Part shown: piece by piece, positions 16,637 to 24,492 of the stretch
How positions within the stretch are numbered: the first letter of the stretch is position 1
Layout of the letters: each line of letters starts with the position of its first letter
Origin: Sneathiella litorea
Lineage (GTDB): Bacteria; Pseudomonadota; Alphaproteobacteria; Sneathiellales; Sneathiellaceae
DNA length: 64,000 bases
NCBI RefSeq assembly: GCF_009882915.1
Contig: NZ_WTUW01000002.1
Location: 682,309-746,308 of the forward strand
Reading direction: 5' to 3'
Translations under genes and position numbers: made by a program
Notes under the pieces: model-generated
The model's database searches: none
What the model saw: only the letters and a program-made list of their open reading frames with translations
Told to the model about the DNA's origin: nothing

Positions 16637-16981
16637 CTACAGGCCGGTTTCGCCGATGTCCATCCCTGCTTCTTCATCCAGGAAGCCACGGGCGCCGTGT
16701 CGGTCATCTGAAAAATCGAGTTCCCCCCGCCGGCTCACATCCTCTTCGCGATCGCCAAAGCTGCTCTCTTCGAGTAGACCAACTTTTTGCTGCGAACTCT
16801 CCGTATCGCGCCAGATACATCCCTGCAGGATTTCATGGGCAGGAAAGTTATCGTTCGCTTCCACCTCATCATCTTCCTCGGGATTCACAAGATAGGCTGC
16901 TTCTGCCGTTTCCTCGATAAAGCTGTCCGGTGCACTGGTTTCTTCATCCTTGATTTTGAGTTGTTGCACTGTTCTCATCAT
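16637..16981 (-). CDS. Acidic protein at the end of the virion cassette, unknown function
   Basis: A 114-residue, strongly acidic, probably disordered protein (EEDDEVEANDNFPAHEIL; FLDEEAGMDIGETGL). A good AAGGAG ribosome site precedes ATG 16981, and the gene starts 12 bp after the lipase stop, so it is likely the last gene of the phage-like operon. I do not recognise a family. It has no membrane segment or signal peptide. Confidence 0.55.
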   Translation of the reverse strand: MMRTVQQLKIKDEETSAPDSFIEETAEAAYLVNPEEDDEVEANDNFPAHEILQGCIWRDTESSQQKVGLLEESSFGDREEDVSRRGELDFSDDRHGARGFLDEEAGMDIGETGL

Positions 16982-16993
16982 AGAACTCCTTCA

Positions 16994-17659
16994 CTATTGC
17001 GGTTGATGAACTTGGTACTGCCCGCTCCGGCGCATACGAATGCCGGAAAGATAGGCGCTGATGGAATGGCCGAAGCCCGGAAGGCGAACGGTTCGGCCAA
17101 TATGGTAATAAGGCTCCCTGACAAGAGGATCACTTCCCTGCACCTCTCCCGATATCGGTAACCGCGCGAGGACATCGCACCGATTGACGTAGCGGGTAAC
17201 CCGGATATCGCGAGGATAAGCCCGGGCAAACTCCCGGTTACCAAGGCGCGGGCTGGCAAAGGCATAAACCCGCTCGGCCTCCAATAGCATCGCCGCCAGT
17301 GTCGCCAGTGCCGCGCCCATGGAATGACCGGTGAGGATAATCTCTTGCGCGCCTTTCAACTCCCGCCGGACCGCTGCCAGAACCTGCCAAAGCGCCTGAT
17401 AATAGCCCTCATGCACCAGCCCATCTCCTGCCCAGGGGATCAGGTCGGTGGAGAGATTGCTGCGATAACTTCGCAGCTCCCGCCCGAACAACGCCGTGCC
17501 ACGAAAGGCAACGATGGTGACCCCGGCCTTGCGCCCAACCCAGGCGAAATGATCCCGCCCCCGGATAGCCTGATAGCTGTAACCGAGCCGTGCCGCCCGC
17601 TCCGCCCCGTTCGGGTCATAGGCAATTTTTGCGCAGATGGCCGCCTCAAACAGCGTCAT
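16994..17659 (-). CDS. Class 3 lipase (alpha/beta hydrolase) in the lysis position of the phage cassette
   Basis: A 221-residue lipase_3-type hydrolase. VAFRGT precedes the lid region, and VHEGYYQAL follows it. The nucleophile elbow is LTGHSMGAALATLAAM (Ser113). The remaining triad is Asp162 in VNRCDVLARLP and His198 in GFGHSISAYL, and the conserved FASPRLGNREF is present. Length is short but complete, with no signal peptide. Its start overlaps the preceding holin-like gene (ATGA at 17656-17659), so it belongs to that transcript. A phospholipase or lipase acting on host membranes during lysis, or a lysogenic conversion gene, are both possible. Confidence 0.85.
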   Translation of the reverse strand: MTLFEAAICAKIAYDPNGAERAARLGYSYQAIRGRDHFAWVGRKAGVTIVAFRGTALFGRELRSYRSNLSTDLIPWAGDGLVHEGYYQALWQVLAAVRRELKGAQEIILTGHSMGAALATLAAMLLEAERVYAFASPRLGNREFARAYPRDIRVTRYVNRCDVLARLPISGEVQGSDPLVREPYYHIGRTVRLPGFGHSISAYLSGIRMRRSGQYQVHQPQ

Positions 17660-17859
17660 CTGTCGTCGGCGTTTCGGTTATGGCCGACATTCCCGGCGAT
17701 CAGGTTAAGCATCTGGAACAGCCGATCGAGACACTGCATGTTCCAGCGTGTTGGCGTTAGCGCCGTGACAAGCGTCGCCAGCGTGACAAGACAGGTCAGC
17801 CCCTCAACCGCAAGCCAGATGATGTTCGGCAATTCGCCGGATGTGACAAACGCGCCCAA
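17656..17859 (-). CDS. Holin-like small membrane protein
   Basis: A 67-residue protein with one membrane span (IIWLAVEGLTCLVTLATLV) and the C-terminal pattern TPTRW...LFQMLNLIAGNVGHNRNADD. The TPT-x-x-D/N, LNxLAGNVGxxxNADD ending is one I know from small phage proteins encoded between tail fibres and lysis enzymes. It overlaps the lipase start by ATGA. A holin or lysis-accessory role is inferred from position. Confidence 0.6.
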   Translation of the reverse strand: MGAFVTSGELPNIIWLAVEGLTCLVTLATLVTALTPTRWNMQCLDRLFQMLNLIAGNVGHNRNADDR

Positions 17860-17877
17860 TGTTCTCTCCTTGTCAAT

Positions 17878-18096
17878 TTACAGATTGAAGGGCCGGAAGG
17901 CCTGCCCCAGCCAGGCGGCAAAGGTGGTTAACGCCGCAACGACAGTCCCTGTGATACCGATAACCTTCAGCGCGCCGCGCCCCATGCTGACCTGCAGGGT
18001 CAGGCTTTTGACGTCATCACGCAGTTCCACCATGTCGAGATGAAGATTCTCGATCCGGACCCGCATGGCGCCGATTTCCTGTTCCAGGTTAGTCAT
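17878..18096 (-). CDS. Coiled-coil plus membrane-anchor phage protein (XhlA-like layout)
   Basis: A 72-residue protein with an N-terminal heptad-repeat helix (AMRVRIENLHLDMVELRDDV) and a C-terminal membrane span (ALKVIGITGTVVAALTTFAA). The layout is that of XhlA-type haemolysin or holin-partner proteins. ATG 18096 overlaps the upstream stop (ATGA at 18093-18096). The role is inferred from layout only. Confidence 0.62.
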   Translation of the reverse strand: MTNLEQEIGAMRVRIENLHLDMVELRDDVKSLTLQVSMGRGALKVIGITGTVVAALTTFAAWLGQAFRPFNL

Positions 18097-18446
18097 GGGG
18101 CGCCTCTCTTGGGACTTACTGCCATCGGATTAAAGGCGGCAGGTTGTGTTGGCGCACCCGTCCTGCGAAGACCAATACTGTTCCAATAGTCACCCGTCGC
18201 TTTCAGGCAGCTCATCCCTTGCGTATCTGTCTCTGTCAGTGTCCAGCGGTCACGTGATTTCGTCGCGAATATCTCAACCAGCGCGCCCCGGTTATTGAGG
18301 CCCTGTGCGATCAGCATCTCGCCGTACTTCTCCGCGAGATGCACCGCAAGTTCGCTGCGCGGGAGGCAGATCGGCGTTGCCGAAGCCGTTAAGCCGCCCA
18401 TAAAAAAAGCGGCCCCGAAGACCGCTGAATAAATCAGATTTTTCAT
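18093..18446 (-). CDS. Secreted conserved protein of the phage cassette, unknown function
   Basis: A 117-residue protein from ATG 18446 with a signal peptide (KNLIYSAVFGAAFFMGGLTA, cleavage near SATP). Its mature core is CLPRSELAVHLAEKYGEML...GALVEIFATKSRDRWTLTET...GMSCLKATGDYW. I recognise this as an uncharacterised alphaproteobacterial family in which the two cysteines may pair. Codons 7-15 contain a hairpin followed by seven T residues (see 18402-18426). A longer frame from 18692 overlaps the fibre gene and is rejected. Confidence 0.65.
   Translation of the reverse strand: MKNLIYSAVFGAAFFMGGLTASATPICLPRSELAVHLAEKYGEMLIAQGLNNRGALVEIFATKSRDRWTLTETDTQGMSCLKATGDYWNSIGLRRTGAPTQPAAFNPMAVSPKRGAP
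18402..18426 (-). promoter_or_regulatory. Terminator-like hairpin inside a signal-peptide coding region
   Basis: On the minus strand AGCGG (18426-18422) and CCGCT (18412-18408) pair around a 9-nt loop and are followed by TTTTTTT. It lies about 20-45 bases into the gene that starts at 18446. It could act as an attenuator or a slippage site, or be chance. Confidence 0.4.
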
Positions 18447-18471
18447 CTTTCCTCCCCTTGCAACCTCAATG

Positions 18472-19290
18472 CTATTCGATGGCCTGAATGCTGAACCATG
18501 TCGCGACATGACTTTCGATGTCCCGGCTGGCGCCGCTGTCCTGCCAGGCGACCAATTCAAAATAATCCCCGGGTGTGACGGCCAGCACCGGCGAGACAAA
18601 GCTCTGCATGGTGCGGTTCGTTTGCGCGTCGATATGCTCGAACGGGCGACCGTCGAAACTGCTCGATCCGTTTTTCTCGAGCAGGATTTCACGGGTGCCG
18701 CTCGAATTGCTGTCCCAGCGGACCTGCCCGCTCACGATCACTTTCGACACCCCGCTCGGTACGGTCAGGCGGCTGTTGTTGGTGGAATTGTCGTGATAAT
18801 CGTCGGTATCATAGCTTTCGCTCGCCCAGTTGAGCGTAGTGTTGGTGCTGTCGGCAATGCTCTGGTTGGAACTCATCTTGACCAGCGCCCCTGCGTGGGT
18901 TCCGCCGCCCCCACCGCCCGAGGTACTGTCCGTCAGGCCGAGGACATCCGTCCCGTCGCAATAGAAGAGCCGGGTTTCCCCGTCCAGCACCTGCCCCGCC
19001 GCGCCGGAAGCGGTCTTGACCGTTGCCGTCTCCCCGCTCGCATTGGTCACCATGAAGGGGCGCTTGATCTCCGGCACGATGAAGTTAAAGCCGCCAGAGG
19101 GGCTGCCGCCGATGACATGGTGCCAGGCTTCCCGGAACTCGGCATCGCTGAGCGTTATGTCGCCCGCGCTCGGATCATGGCTCGCAATCTCATCACAGAG
19201 CGCGGATTCCAGCTTTGCGTCCGCGTCGTTGGAGGTGACGTAGGCAAGTGCCTGGCTCTCGGCGATCTGCGGTAAATCAAGTTCTGACAT
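18472..19290 (-). CDS. Tail fibre-like protein with C-terminal jelly-roll-like domain
   Basis: A 272-residue protein. The N-terminal part (DAKLESALCDEI; EFREAWHHVIGG) probably attaches to the tail. A flexible glycine run (GGGGGG) follows at about residue 124. The C-terminal 140 residues are Ser/Thr/Asn-rich beta structure (SRLTVPSGVSKVIVSGQVRW; PVLAVTPGDYFELVAWQD), resembling C1q/TNF-like receptor-binding heads of phage fibres. It follows the tail hub gene by 1 bp. Receptor binding is inferred. The glycine-hinge and head arrangement is typical for fibres. Confidence 0.68.
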   Translation of the reverse strand: MSELDLPQIAESQALAYVTSNDADAKLESALCDEIASHDPSAGDITLSDAEFREAWHHVIGGSPSGGFNFIVPEIKRPFMVTNASGETATVKTASGAAGQVLDGETRLFYCDGTDVLGLTDSTSGGGGGGTHAGALVKMSSNQSIADSTNTTLNWASESYDTDDYHDNSTNNSRLTVPSGVSKVIVSGQVRWDSNSSGTREILLEKNGSSSFDGRPFEHIDAQTNRTMQSFVSPVLAVTPGDYFELVAWQDSGASRDIESHVATWFSIQAIE

Positions 19291-19291
19291 G

Positions 19292-22200
19292 CTAGATAAT
19301 CTCCGTTGCCGGAAAACCCCGGCCTATGGTTTCAGAAAGTTGATAAAGGGTAAGGGAAAGCTCCGGCACCGCGACTTCGGAAGCACCGAAATCCGCGTTG
19401 AAGTCGGCCAGCTCATAGGTATATTCCGTGACGTCATACACGAATTTGGAGACACTCTCCCCGTCATAGGTAAAGACCAGCTCATACCGCTCCGACGCTT
19501 CGGAGAGCGGGACGCCGCCGCTCAAACTGCCGCCGCCGATCCGCGTACGCCGCTGCCAACTCAAGGAGAGGTCCCCGCCGTCACGCTCTCCCGTAATATG
19601 GACCGGTGCGTAAGGTTTGAGGTCATTGCCGGTCAGGGCCTTGATGGTTGGCGAAACCTCCTCAATCAGGCGGCCCGCCCCCACCGCTTTCCAGCGGCGC
19701 GGCATATCGATTGTATTGATCGCGGCAAAGCCACCCCCGATATCGCCGGAGCGCAGCAGGATCGCCCGCTCCCCCACCTTGTGCGAGCCGGTCGCCCCTT
19801 CCGTGCCGCGGCGACCGCGCAGAAGGGTCGAGAGGCGATAACTGCCATCCGCATTCTCCGACACATTAGCGAACTGGATAATCTCCTCGCCGACAAGCAG
19901 GGCATTCCCGCCGTTCAACAATGCGGATGAGGTAATGCTTTCGAGTTCGTCCCCGCCGCTCACAAAGCGGATATCGAGGCTGTTGGTTTCATCCGTCTGA
20001 AACGGCGCCGTCGTATCACCAAGGGCAGTTAGCGTCACGCCCCAGACAGCCTCGTTGCTGATTGCGCCCTCCACCTGATAGCTGTCCTCATCGAAGGCGG
20101 AATAGAGGGTGCCGCCGGTCCAGCCGGACTGATAGCCATCCATGGCGAAATAGAAGCGGCTTCCGTTCCCCGCCGTCGCGTCCTGGTCCCTGAGCAACGG
20201 CAGATCGAGGAGGAACAACTCCGCATAGCTTCCCTTGCGGATCAGCACCTGTTCATAGCCCGAACCCGCATCGCCAACTTCCGCCGCGTCATAGCTCAAG
20301 GGGGAAAGGGTCACGGCCTCGGTCTCAATCGTCATATCCGCGCCGAAATGGGACTGCATCAGCCGGGCGCTGCTGGTCGCTCCGTTGATCTCAAGGCTCA
20401 GCACATCGGCCGGGTCGAGCGCAAGGTATTTCAGCGGCAGCGACGCGCTCACCGTCTGTCGCTCGGCCCAGGCGGAATAGAGCGTTTTCGCCGCCGCCTG
20501 CCGCGCGAGATCAGCGGTCAGCGCCATCGGCAGATCCCGCGCGATCTGGTTGCGCCCGAACATGGTGGCGACGGGACGGAAGGCGCGCTTCTCCGACTGG
20601 GTGCCGATCTGGTAGCCCGCATCGGACGCAAGATAGGAGAGCGATATCTTCTCCGGCAGTTCGCTTTCCTGCAACCGGCGCATGGCGGGCGGCGCGATCA
20701 TCTCCTTATCCGTGATGGTCACGCCGCTGTCGGCCTGATTGCGGGGGATGAATTTCAGCATATCGCCGCTCTCCACCGCATCGAAAAAGGCATAGTCGCT
20801 GAGCGGGGTCAGCGCCTCGGCAATCGACATCGGGCGGCTCACCAGATAGCCCGGTATGCTGCCCGAAAGGGCGGAGACATCGACATCCTCATCCGTCAGA
20901 CGCCCACGCGCACAGAGGTCACTGACGATATCGGCAAGCTCGGCCCCCGCCCCGCTCGCGCGGCGCAAGAAAAGCCTTTTCACCCCGAAGGAACTGTTGA
21001 AAACGAACAGGCTGTCCGTCGCCGCGTCATAGACGCCATTGACGGACGCACTAACCCCATCGAACTCATAAAGATCGACCCGCTCCAGCTCTTCGAGCGT
21101 CTCGGCGCTCAAATACACTGCATAGCGCCCGGCGCTGATAAAGACGATCTCGCTGCCGTTATGCGTATGGACAAGGGAGAGGCTGCCGCTCAAATCGCTT
21201 ACATCGCGACTGGCGGTGATTTCATGGGTACGCGTCGACCATTTGAAAATACGGTAATCATTCTGGAACAAAAGCTCATCGCTCGCGGGCAGATAGGCAA
21301 CCAGCCGGGTGATATTGTTGGTTTCGCTCCCCGTCCCGCCCAGTGGCGTGAGATCGGCGGTGGCGATGGTAAAAATCTCACTCTCGACGGAATAGTCCGT
21401 GCCCGAAACACCCGGGCTTCCGAAAACCGACACGCGGACGATCTCAAGGTCGCTGAACACCGGGCCGGTCGCCCAGCCGGACAGGACGACCCAGGCCGCC
21501 TCATCCGCATCCGTTACCGCACCTGTGCAACCGCGTGCGGTTGTTGTTATGGTATCGACCACCTCCAGCGCCTCATCGAAGATCACCACCTGATAGCTCT
21601 GCTGCGATCCGGCGACCTGGAACTGCGCGCCGTTAAGCGGGTTGATGATATCGGTCGAATGGGTGATGGCACCCACGCCACTCGGTAGATCGGCGCTGTC
21701 GTTGAGTTGCATTGTCTCGCCGTTCACGTGATGGATTTGCCGCCCGGCGAGCAGGGCCGCGCCCGTCCCGATCCAGAAATTGCCCTTGCGATCCCGCGAA
21801 AACCCGATCGCCGCATCGGGAAGGCGCGGAAAGTCCGTCTCCACCTCGGCTGTCGCGAGTTCCTCCAGCGTCAGGGCATCGATCTTGCGGACCATATCGA
21901 CACCGCCCACCACCTCATAGCTGTAGACAAGGCCCCGCTCCGCGTCATAGGCAAAGCTGCCCGCATCGACGGAGGCAATTTCACTATCCGTGACCGGATA
22001 GGCGCCGACGCCCTCAGTGGTGACCAGCACTTCGATATTCGGGATGCGATTGCCGAAAGAGGAAAGCGACAGATCATCAAACACCAGATAACAAAGCCCG
22101 CGATAGGCGGGCGTGTTGTCCTCCCCTTCCGCCGCCTCGATAACACTGTCGGGGAGTTGGTCCTCATCACCGGGGTAGAAGCGGAACCGCACGTCGGAGG

Positions 22201-22633
22201 CGATCACGTCCCCCTCCGCGCCCGCATCATAGATGACCTCCCCATCGGCCCAGATTTTAAGGAGGTTCGATACCTCTCCCTCGCAGATAGCAACGGCGAA
22301 ACTGGTGTAATAATTGTAACCGGTTACCTGGTATGAGCCGCCCGCGCCGCCCTTGCCGCCGCCGCTGCTGCTGGTCACAGCCTCACTTCTAAGCTCGCCC
22401 GCCCAGATAATATTCCCGGCGAGGCGCATGGTGCCATAAAGACGCGGGATCGCCGCGCCATAGCTTGCACCCGTGACATTGAGATCGGTGAGCCGCGTGG
22501 CGGAGGATGAATTGCCTTCTTCAGGGAAGAGAACGCGGCCCAACGTCGTACCGAGGAGCCAACCAGCCCCGGCGCCGACACCGGTTACGGCGCCAATACC
22601 GGCGCCTGCGAGTCCAAGTGCCAAAGTCGCCAT
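19292..22633 (-). CDS. Phage tail hub/baseplate protein (phage-tail_3 family) with propeller-like insert
   Basis: The largest cassette protein, 1113 residues. The N-terminus has a Gly/Ala-rich hydrophobic stretch, then the conserved GAAIPRLYGTMRLAGNIIWA and YNYYTSFAVAICEGEV, hallmarks of GTA gp15-like and lambda J-like tail proteins. Residues about 215-560 form repeated beta units of the type FAYDAERGLVYSYE, YDAATDSLFVFNSSF and ASDELLFQNDYRIFKW, suggesting an inserted beta-propeller. After that come DIVSDLCARGRLTDEDVDVS and the phage-tail_3 core, and finally LLRGRRGTEGATGSHKVGE. It starts at the stop of the NlpC/P60 gene. The role is host contact and DNA delivery at the tail tip. Confidence 0.85.
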   Translation of the reverse strand: MATLALGLAGAGIGAVTGVGAGAGWLLGTTLGRVLFPEEGNSSSATRLTDLNVTGASYGAAIPRLYGTMRLAGNIIWAGELRSEAVTSSSGGGKGGAGGSYQVTGYNYYTSFAVAICEGEVSNLLKIWADGEVIYDAGAEGDVIASDVRFRFYPGDEDQLPDSVIEAAEGEDNTPAYRGLCYLVFDDLSLSSFGNRIPNIEVLVTTEGVGAYPVTDSEIASVDAGSFAYDAERGLVYSYEVVGGVDMVRKIDALTLEELATAEVETDFPRLPDAAIGFSRDRKGNFWIGTGAALLAGRQIHHVNGETMQLNDSADLPSGVGAITHSTDIINPLNGAQFQVAGSQQSYQVVIFDEALEVVDTITTTARGCTGAVTDADEAAWVVLSGWATGPVFSDLEIVRVSVFGSPGVSGTDYSVESEIFTIATADLTPLGGTGSETNNITRLVAYLPASDELLFQNDYRIFKWSTRTHEITASRDVSDLSGSLSLVHTHNGSEIVFISAGRYAVYLSAETLEELERVDLYEFDGVSASVNGVYDAATDSLFVFNSSFGVKRLFLRRASGAGAELADIVSDLCARGRLTDEDVDVSALSGSIPGYLVSRPMSIAEALTPLSDYAFFDAVESGDMLKFIPRNQADSGVTITDKEMIAPPAMRRLQESELPEKISLSYLASDAGYQIGTQSEKRAFRPVATMFGRNQIARDLPMALTADLARQAAAKTLYSAWAERQTVSASLPLKYLALDPADVLSLEINGATSSARLMQSHFGADMTIETEAVTLSPLSYDAAEVGDAGSGYEQVLIRKGSYAELFLLDLPLLRDQDATAGNGSRFYFAMDGYQSGWTGGTLYSAFDEDSYQVEGAISNEAVWGVTLTALGDTTAPFQTDETNSLDIRFVSGGDELESITSSALLNGGNALLVGEEIIQFANVSENADGSYRLSTLLRGRRGTEGATGSHKVGERAILLRSGDIGGGFAAINTIDMPRRWKAVGAGRLIEEVSPTIKALTGNDLKPYAPVHITGERDGGDLSLSWQRRTRIGGGSLSGGVPLSEASERYELVFTYDGESVSKFVYDVTEYTYELADFNADFGASEVAVPELSLTLYQLSETIGRGFPATEII

Positions 22634-23046
22634 TAATGAACCTCCGGAAATGAGAAAACCACGAAGGGCGCGCCGTACGGGAGCAGTGCTTCCTCGATCA
22701 CCTGCCTTCTCCGGGCATGGGCATGGATGACCGTCGGCACTCCATCGCGTTCGCTTAAAAACCCGACATGGATAGGAAAGGCGCTTTCCTTAAAAACACC
22801 GATATTTCCTATTCTCCAGTCAGTTACTGGTTTTAACTCAAGTTGTTTGTGAAGATAGCGTAGAAGCGCCCGGCCATCCTGCCGCCGCGTATATCCGGTC
22901 ACATCCTCCGGTTCCAGCCCGAGAGTGCGCGCCACCAGAACGACCAGCCCGACGCAATCGACGCCCGCCTGGCTGCGCCCCTGATGTCGCCAGGGCGTGC
23001 CGATCCAGCGGCGTGCCTCGGTGATAATGTCATCGCGCTCATGCAT
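22633..23046 (-). CDS. NlpC/P60-type tail-tip peptidase
   Basis: A 137-residue cell-wall peptidase. The catalytic Cys31 lies in QAGVDCVGLVVLVA, His93 in PIHVGFLSE, and the third polar residue in VIHAHARR. In Rhodobacter GTA and lambdoid phages the equivalent protein sits at the tail tip and opens peptidoglycan during entry. The start is ATG 23046, overlapping the DUF2163 stop by 8 bp; the longer frame from 23190 lies inside that gene. Order DUF2460, DUF2163, NlpC/P60, hub is the same as GTA genes 12-15. Confidence 0.88.
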   Translation of the reverse strand: MHERDDIITEARRWIGTPWRHQGRSQAGVDCVGLVVLVARTLGLEPEDVTGYTRRQDGRALLRYLHKQLELKPVTDWRIGNIGVFKESAFPIHVGFLSERDGVPTVIHAHARRRQVIEEALLPYGAPFVVFSFPEVH

Positions 23047-23884
23047 CGCCGGTCTCCAGCAGGGCATCGGTGCCCGGAATATGCGGAAAGCCGCGGAAAT
23101 TGAGATGGTTCGAATAGGTGTCGCGGCAGGTCGCATAGCGCTTGTCGCAGCCGGGAAAGAAGGAGACCTCATCTCCCGCCTGAACCTCATACGGCATTTC
23201 CAGATAAAGGGTCAGCGTCTTGCCCGATTGCGTCCAGTCACGGATTTCGCAAGAGCGCCCGACGTTCGCACCGCTGGTAAAGGTCAGCACCCCGCCATTC
23301 AGCACATCATCCGCACCGTTATAGTCGGTGAGCGTGAACAGGTCGCGCGAAGTGACGCTCGCCACCACATCGGTTTGCGTGATCGCCTCCACATCCACAC
23401 CGCAGCGGCTATCGCCGAGGTCCGCGCCGCAGAGGGGGGAATAAACCTCCCCCACCTCATAGAGAAGTGCCTGGGCAAGGCCGCGTAGCTCTGCCGTGAA
23501 GGCCCCGTCCTGCGCTGAAACCTCCCCGATCCAGCCGCGCCGGAGCGGAATGGTGCCTTGGGAAAGATCCTGCCAGTTGACCATGAAAATCCGCACCTCG
23601 GCGAAGTCATAGAGTCCGGCGAAAAGATCCTCTTCGCGGATGACATCGCTGGTGAGATTGCCAATGATATCAAGGTTATCGACGCTGAAGCTGCTACTAT
23701 TGGCGATGGCCGAGCGGGAATAGCCGCTCGCCGCCAGATAGGTGTCGCCGTCAATCACCAGATCCTCATCGAAATCGGTGAAGAACATTTCCGTCCCGTC
23801 CTGCCGGGTCAGCGCCCAGCAGGTCGCGAGTGTGGTCACCTCCCCGGCGATATGGCTGTTCAGGGCCGCACTGAGAGACTTCAT
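23039..23884 (-). CDS. DUF2163 / BR0599-type tail protein (GTA gp13-like)
   Basis: A 281-residue protein with the family opening LNSHIAGEVTTLATCWALTR followed by DGTEMFFTDFDEDLVIDG. The conserved cysteine-rich part includes YSPLCGADLGDSRCGVD, and the C-terminal FFPGCDKRYATCRDTYSN corresponds to the FxGCdkxxxTCrxxFxN motif of the family. It builds the distal tail hub. Its start overlaps the DUF2460 stop (ATGA at 23881-23884). Confidence 0.92.
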   Translation of the reverse strand: MKSLSAALNSHIAGEVTTLATCWALTRQDGTEMFFTDFDEDLVIDGDTYLAASGYSRSAIANSSSFSVDNLDIIGNLTSDVIREEDLFAGLYDFAEVRIFMVNWQDLSQGTIPLRRGWIGEVSAQDGAFTAELRGLAQALLYEVGEVYSPLCGADLGDSRCGVDVEAITQTDVVASVTSRDLFTLTDYNGADDVLNGGVLTFTSGANVGRSCEIRDWTQSGKTLTLYLEMPYEVQAGDEVSFFPGCDKRYATCRDTYSNHLNFRGFPHIPGTDALLETGDA

Positions 23885-24489
23885 ATCCGTATCTCCACCA
23901 GTTTAACGCTCTGCCAGTGATGGATGTCCGGCCCCGGAATGGCGGCCTGCATCAAGTCCGTATCGAAGCGGACCGGCACGTCGAACTCACAAGCCACCGC
24001 GATATCCGCGTCCGTCACGGGCGCAACATCGAAGGTAAGGATGCCGGTCGTTTCATCCACGCTCCAGCCACTGGCCAGCGGTGTGCCATCGACGGACACC
24101 TCCACTGTATCGGCGACGATCTTCTTCAGCTCCCGGTCATAGGGCGGGGCAAGTTCATCATCGTCGATATAGCGCTTGAAAATCTGGAACTCGGTGGTGC
24201 TGTTATCCCCGGTGCCGATGGATTGCTCGGCAAGCTCGAAATCCGAGAAATCCTTGAGGCGAAAGCCATAGGCCCGCCCGCGCCGGGCGTGAAAGAAATT
24301 GAGGACGGTGGTCCAGTCCTCTCCCCGGCTCGGGCTGATATCGAAGCTATATTCGCGCCGCGCCTGCGCCCAGTTGATATTGCGCTGCTCAAACCCGGAG
24401 TTCAGTATCTGCACCGTGGTCGAAAAGCGGGGCCCGCCCACTGCGCCATAGGAGATGCGGGTCGGGAATCTGACGTCATGAAAGCTCAT
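23881..24489 (-). CDS. DUF2460 distal tail protein (GTA gp12-like)
   Basis: A 202-residue protein with the family pattern MSFHDVRFPTRISYGAVGGP and RNINWAQARREYSFDI. It continues FFHARRGRAYGFRLKDFSDF. DUF2460 proteins form the distal tail ring below the tape measure in GTA and related siphoviruses. It begins 3 bp after the tape measure stop. Confidence 0.93.
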   Translation of the reverse strand: MSFHDVRFPTRISYGAVGGPRFSTTVQILNSGFEQRNINWAQARREYSFDISPSRGEDWTTVLNFFHARRGRAYGFRLKDFSDFELAEQSIGTGDNSTTEFQIFKRYIDDDELAPPYDRELKKIVADTVEVSVDGTPLASGWSVDETTGILTFDVAPVTDADIAVACEFDVPVRFDTDLMQAAIPGPDIHHWQSVKLVEIRI

Positions 24490-24492
24490 GGT

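Noticed and set aside
20348-21688. 446-codon plus-strand frame opposite the tail hub gene
   Set aside because: It is antisense to a well-supported phage gene; composition is Arg/Gly/His-rich without any domain, as expected of a high-GC shadow frame.
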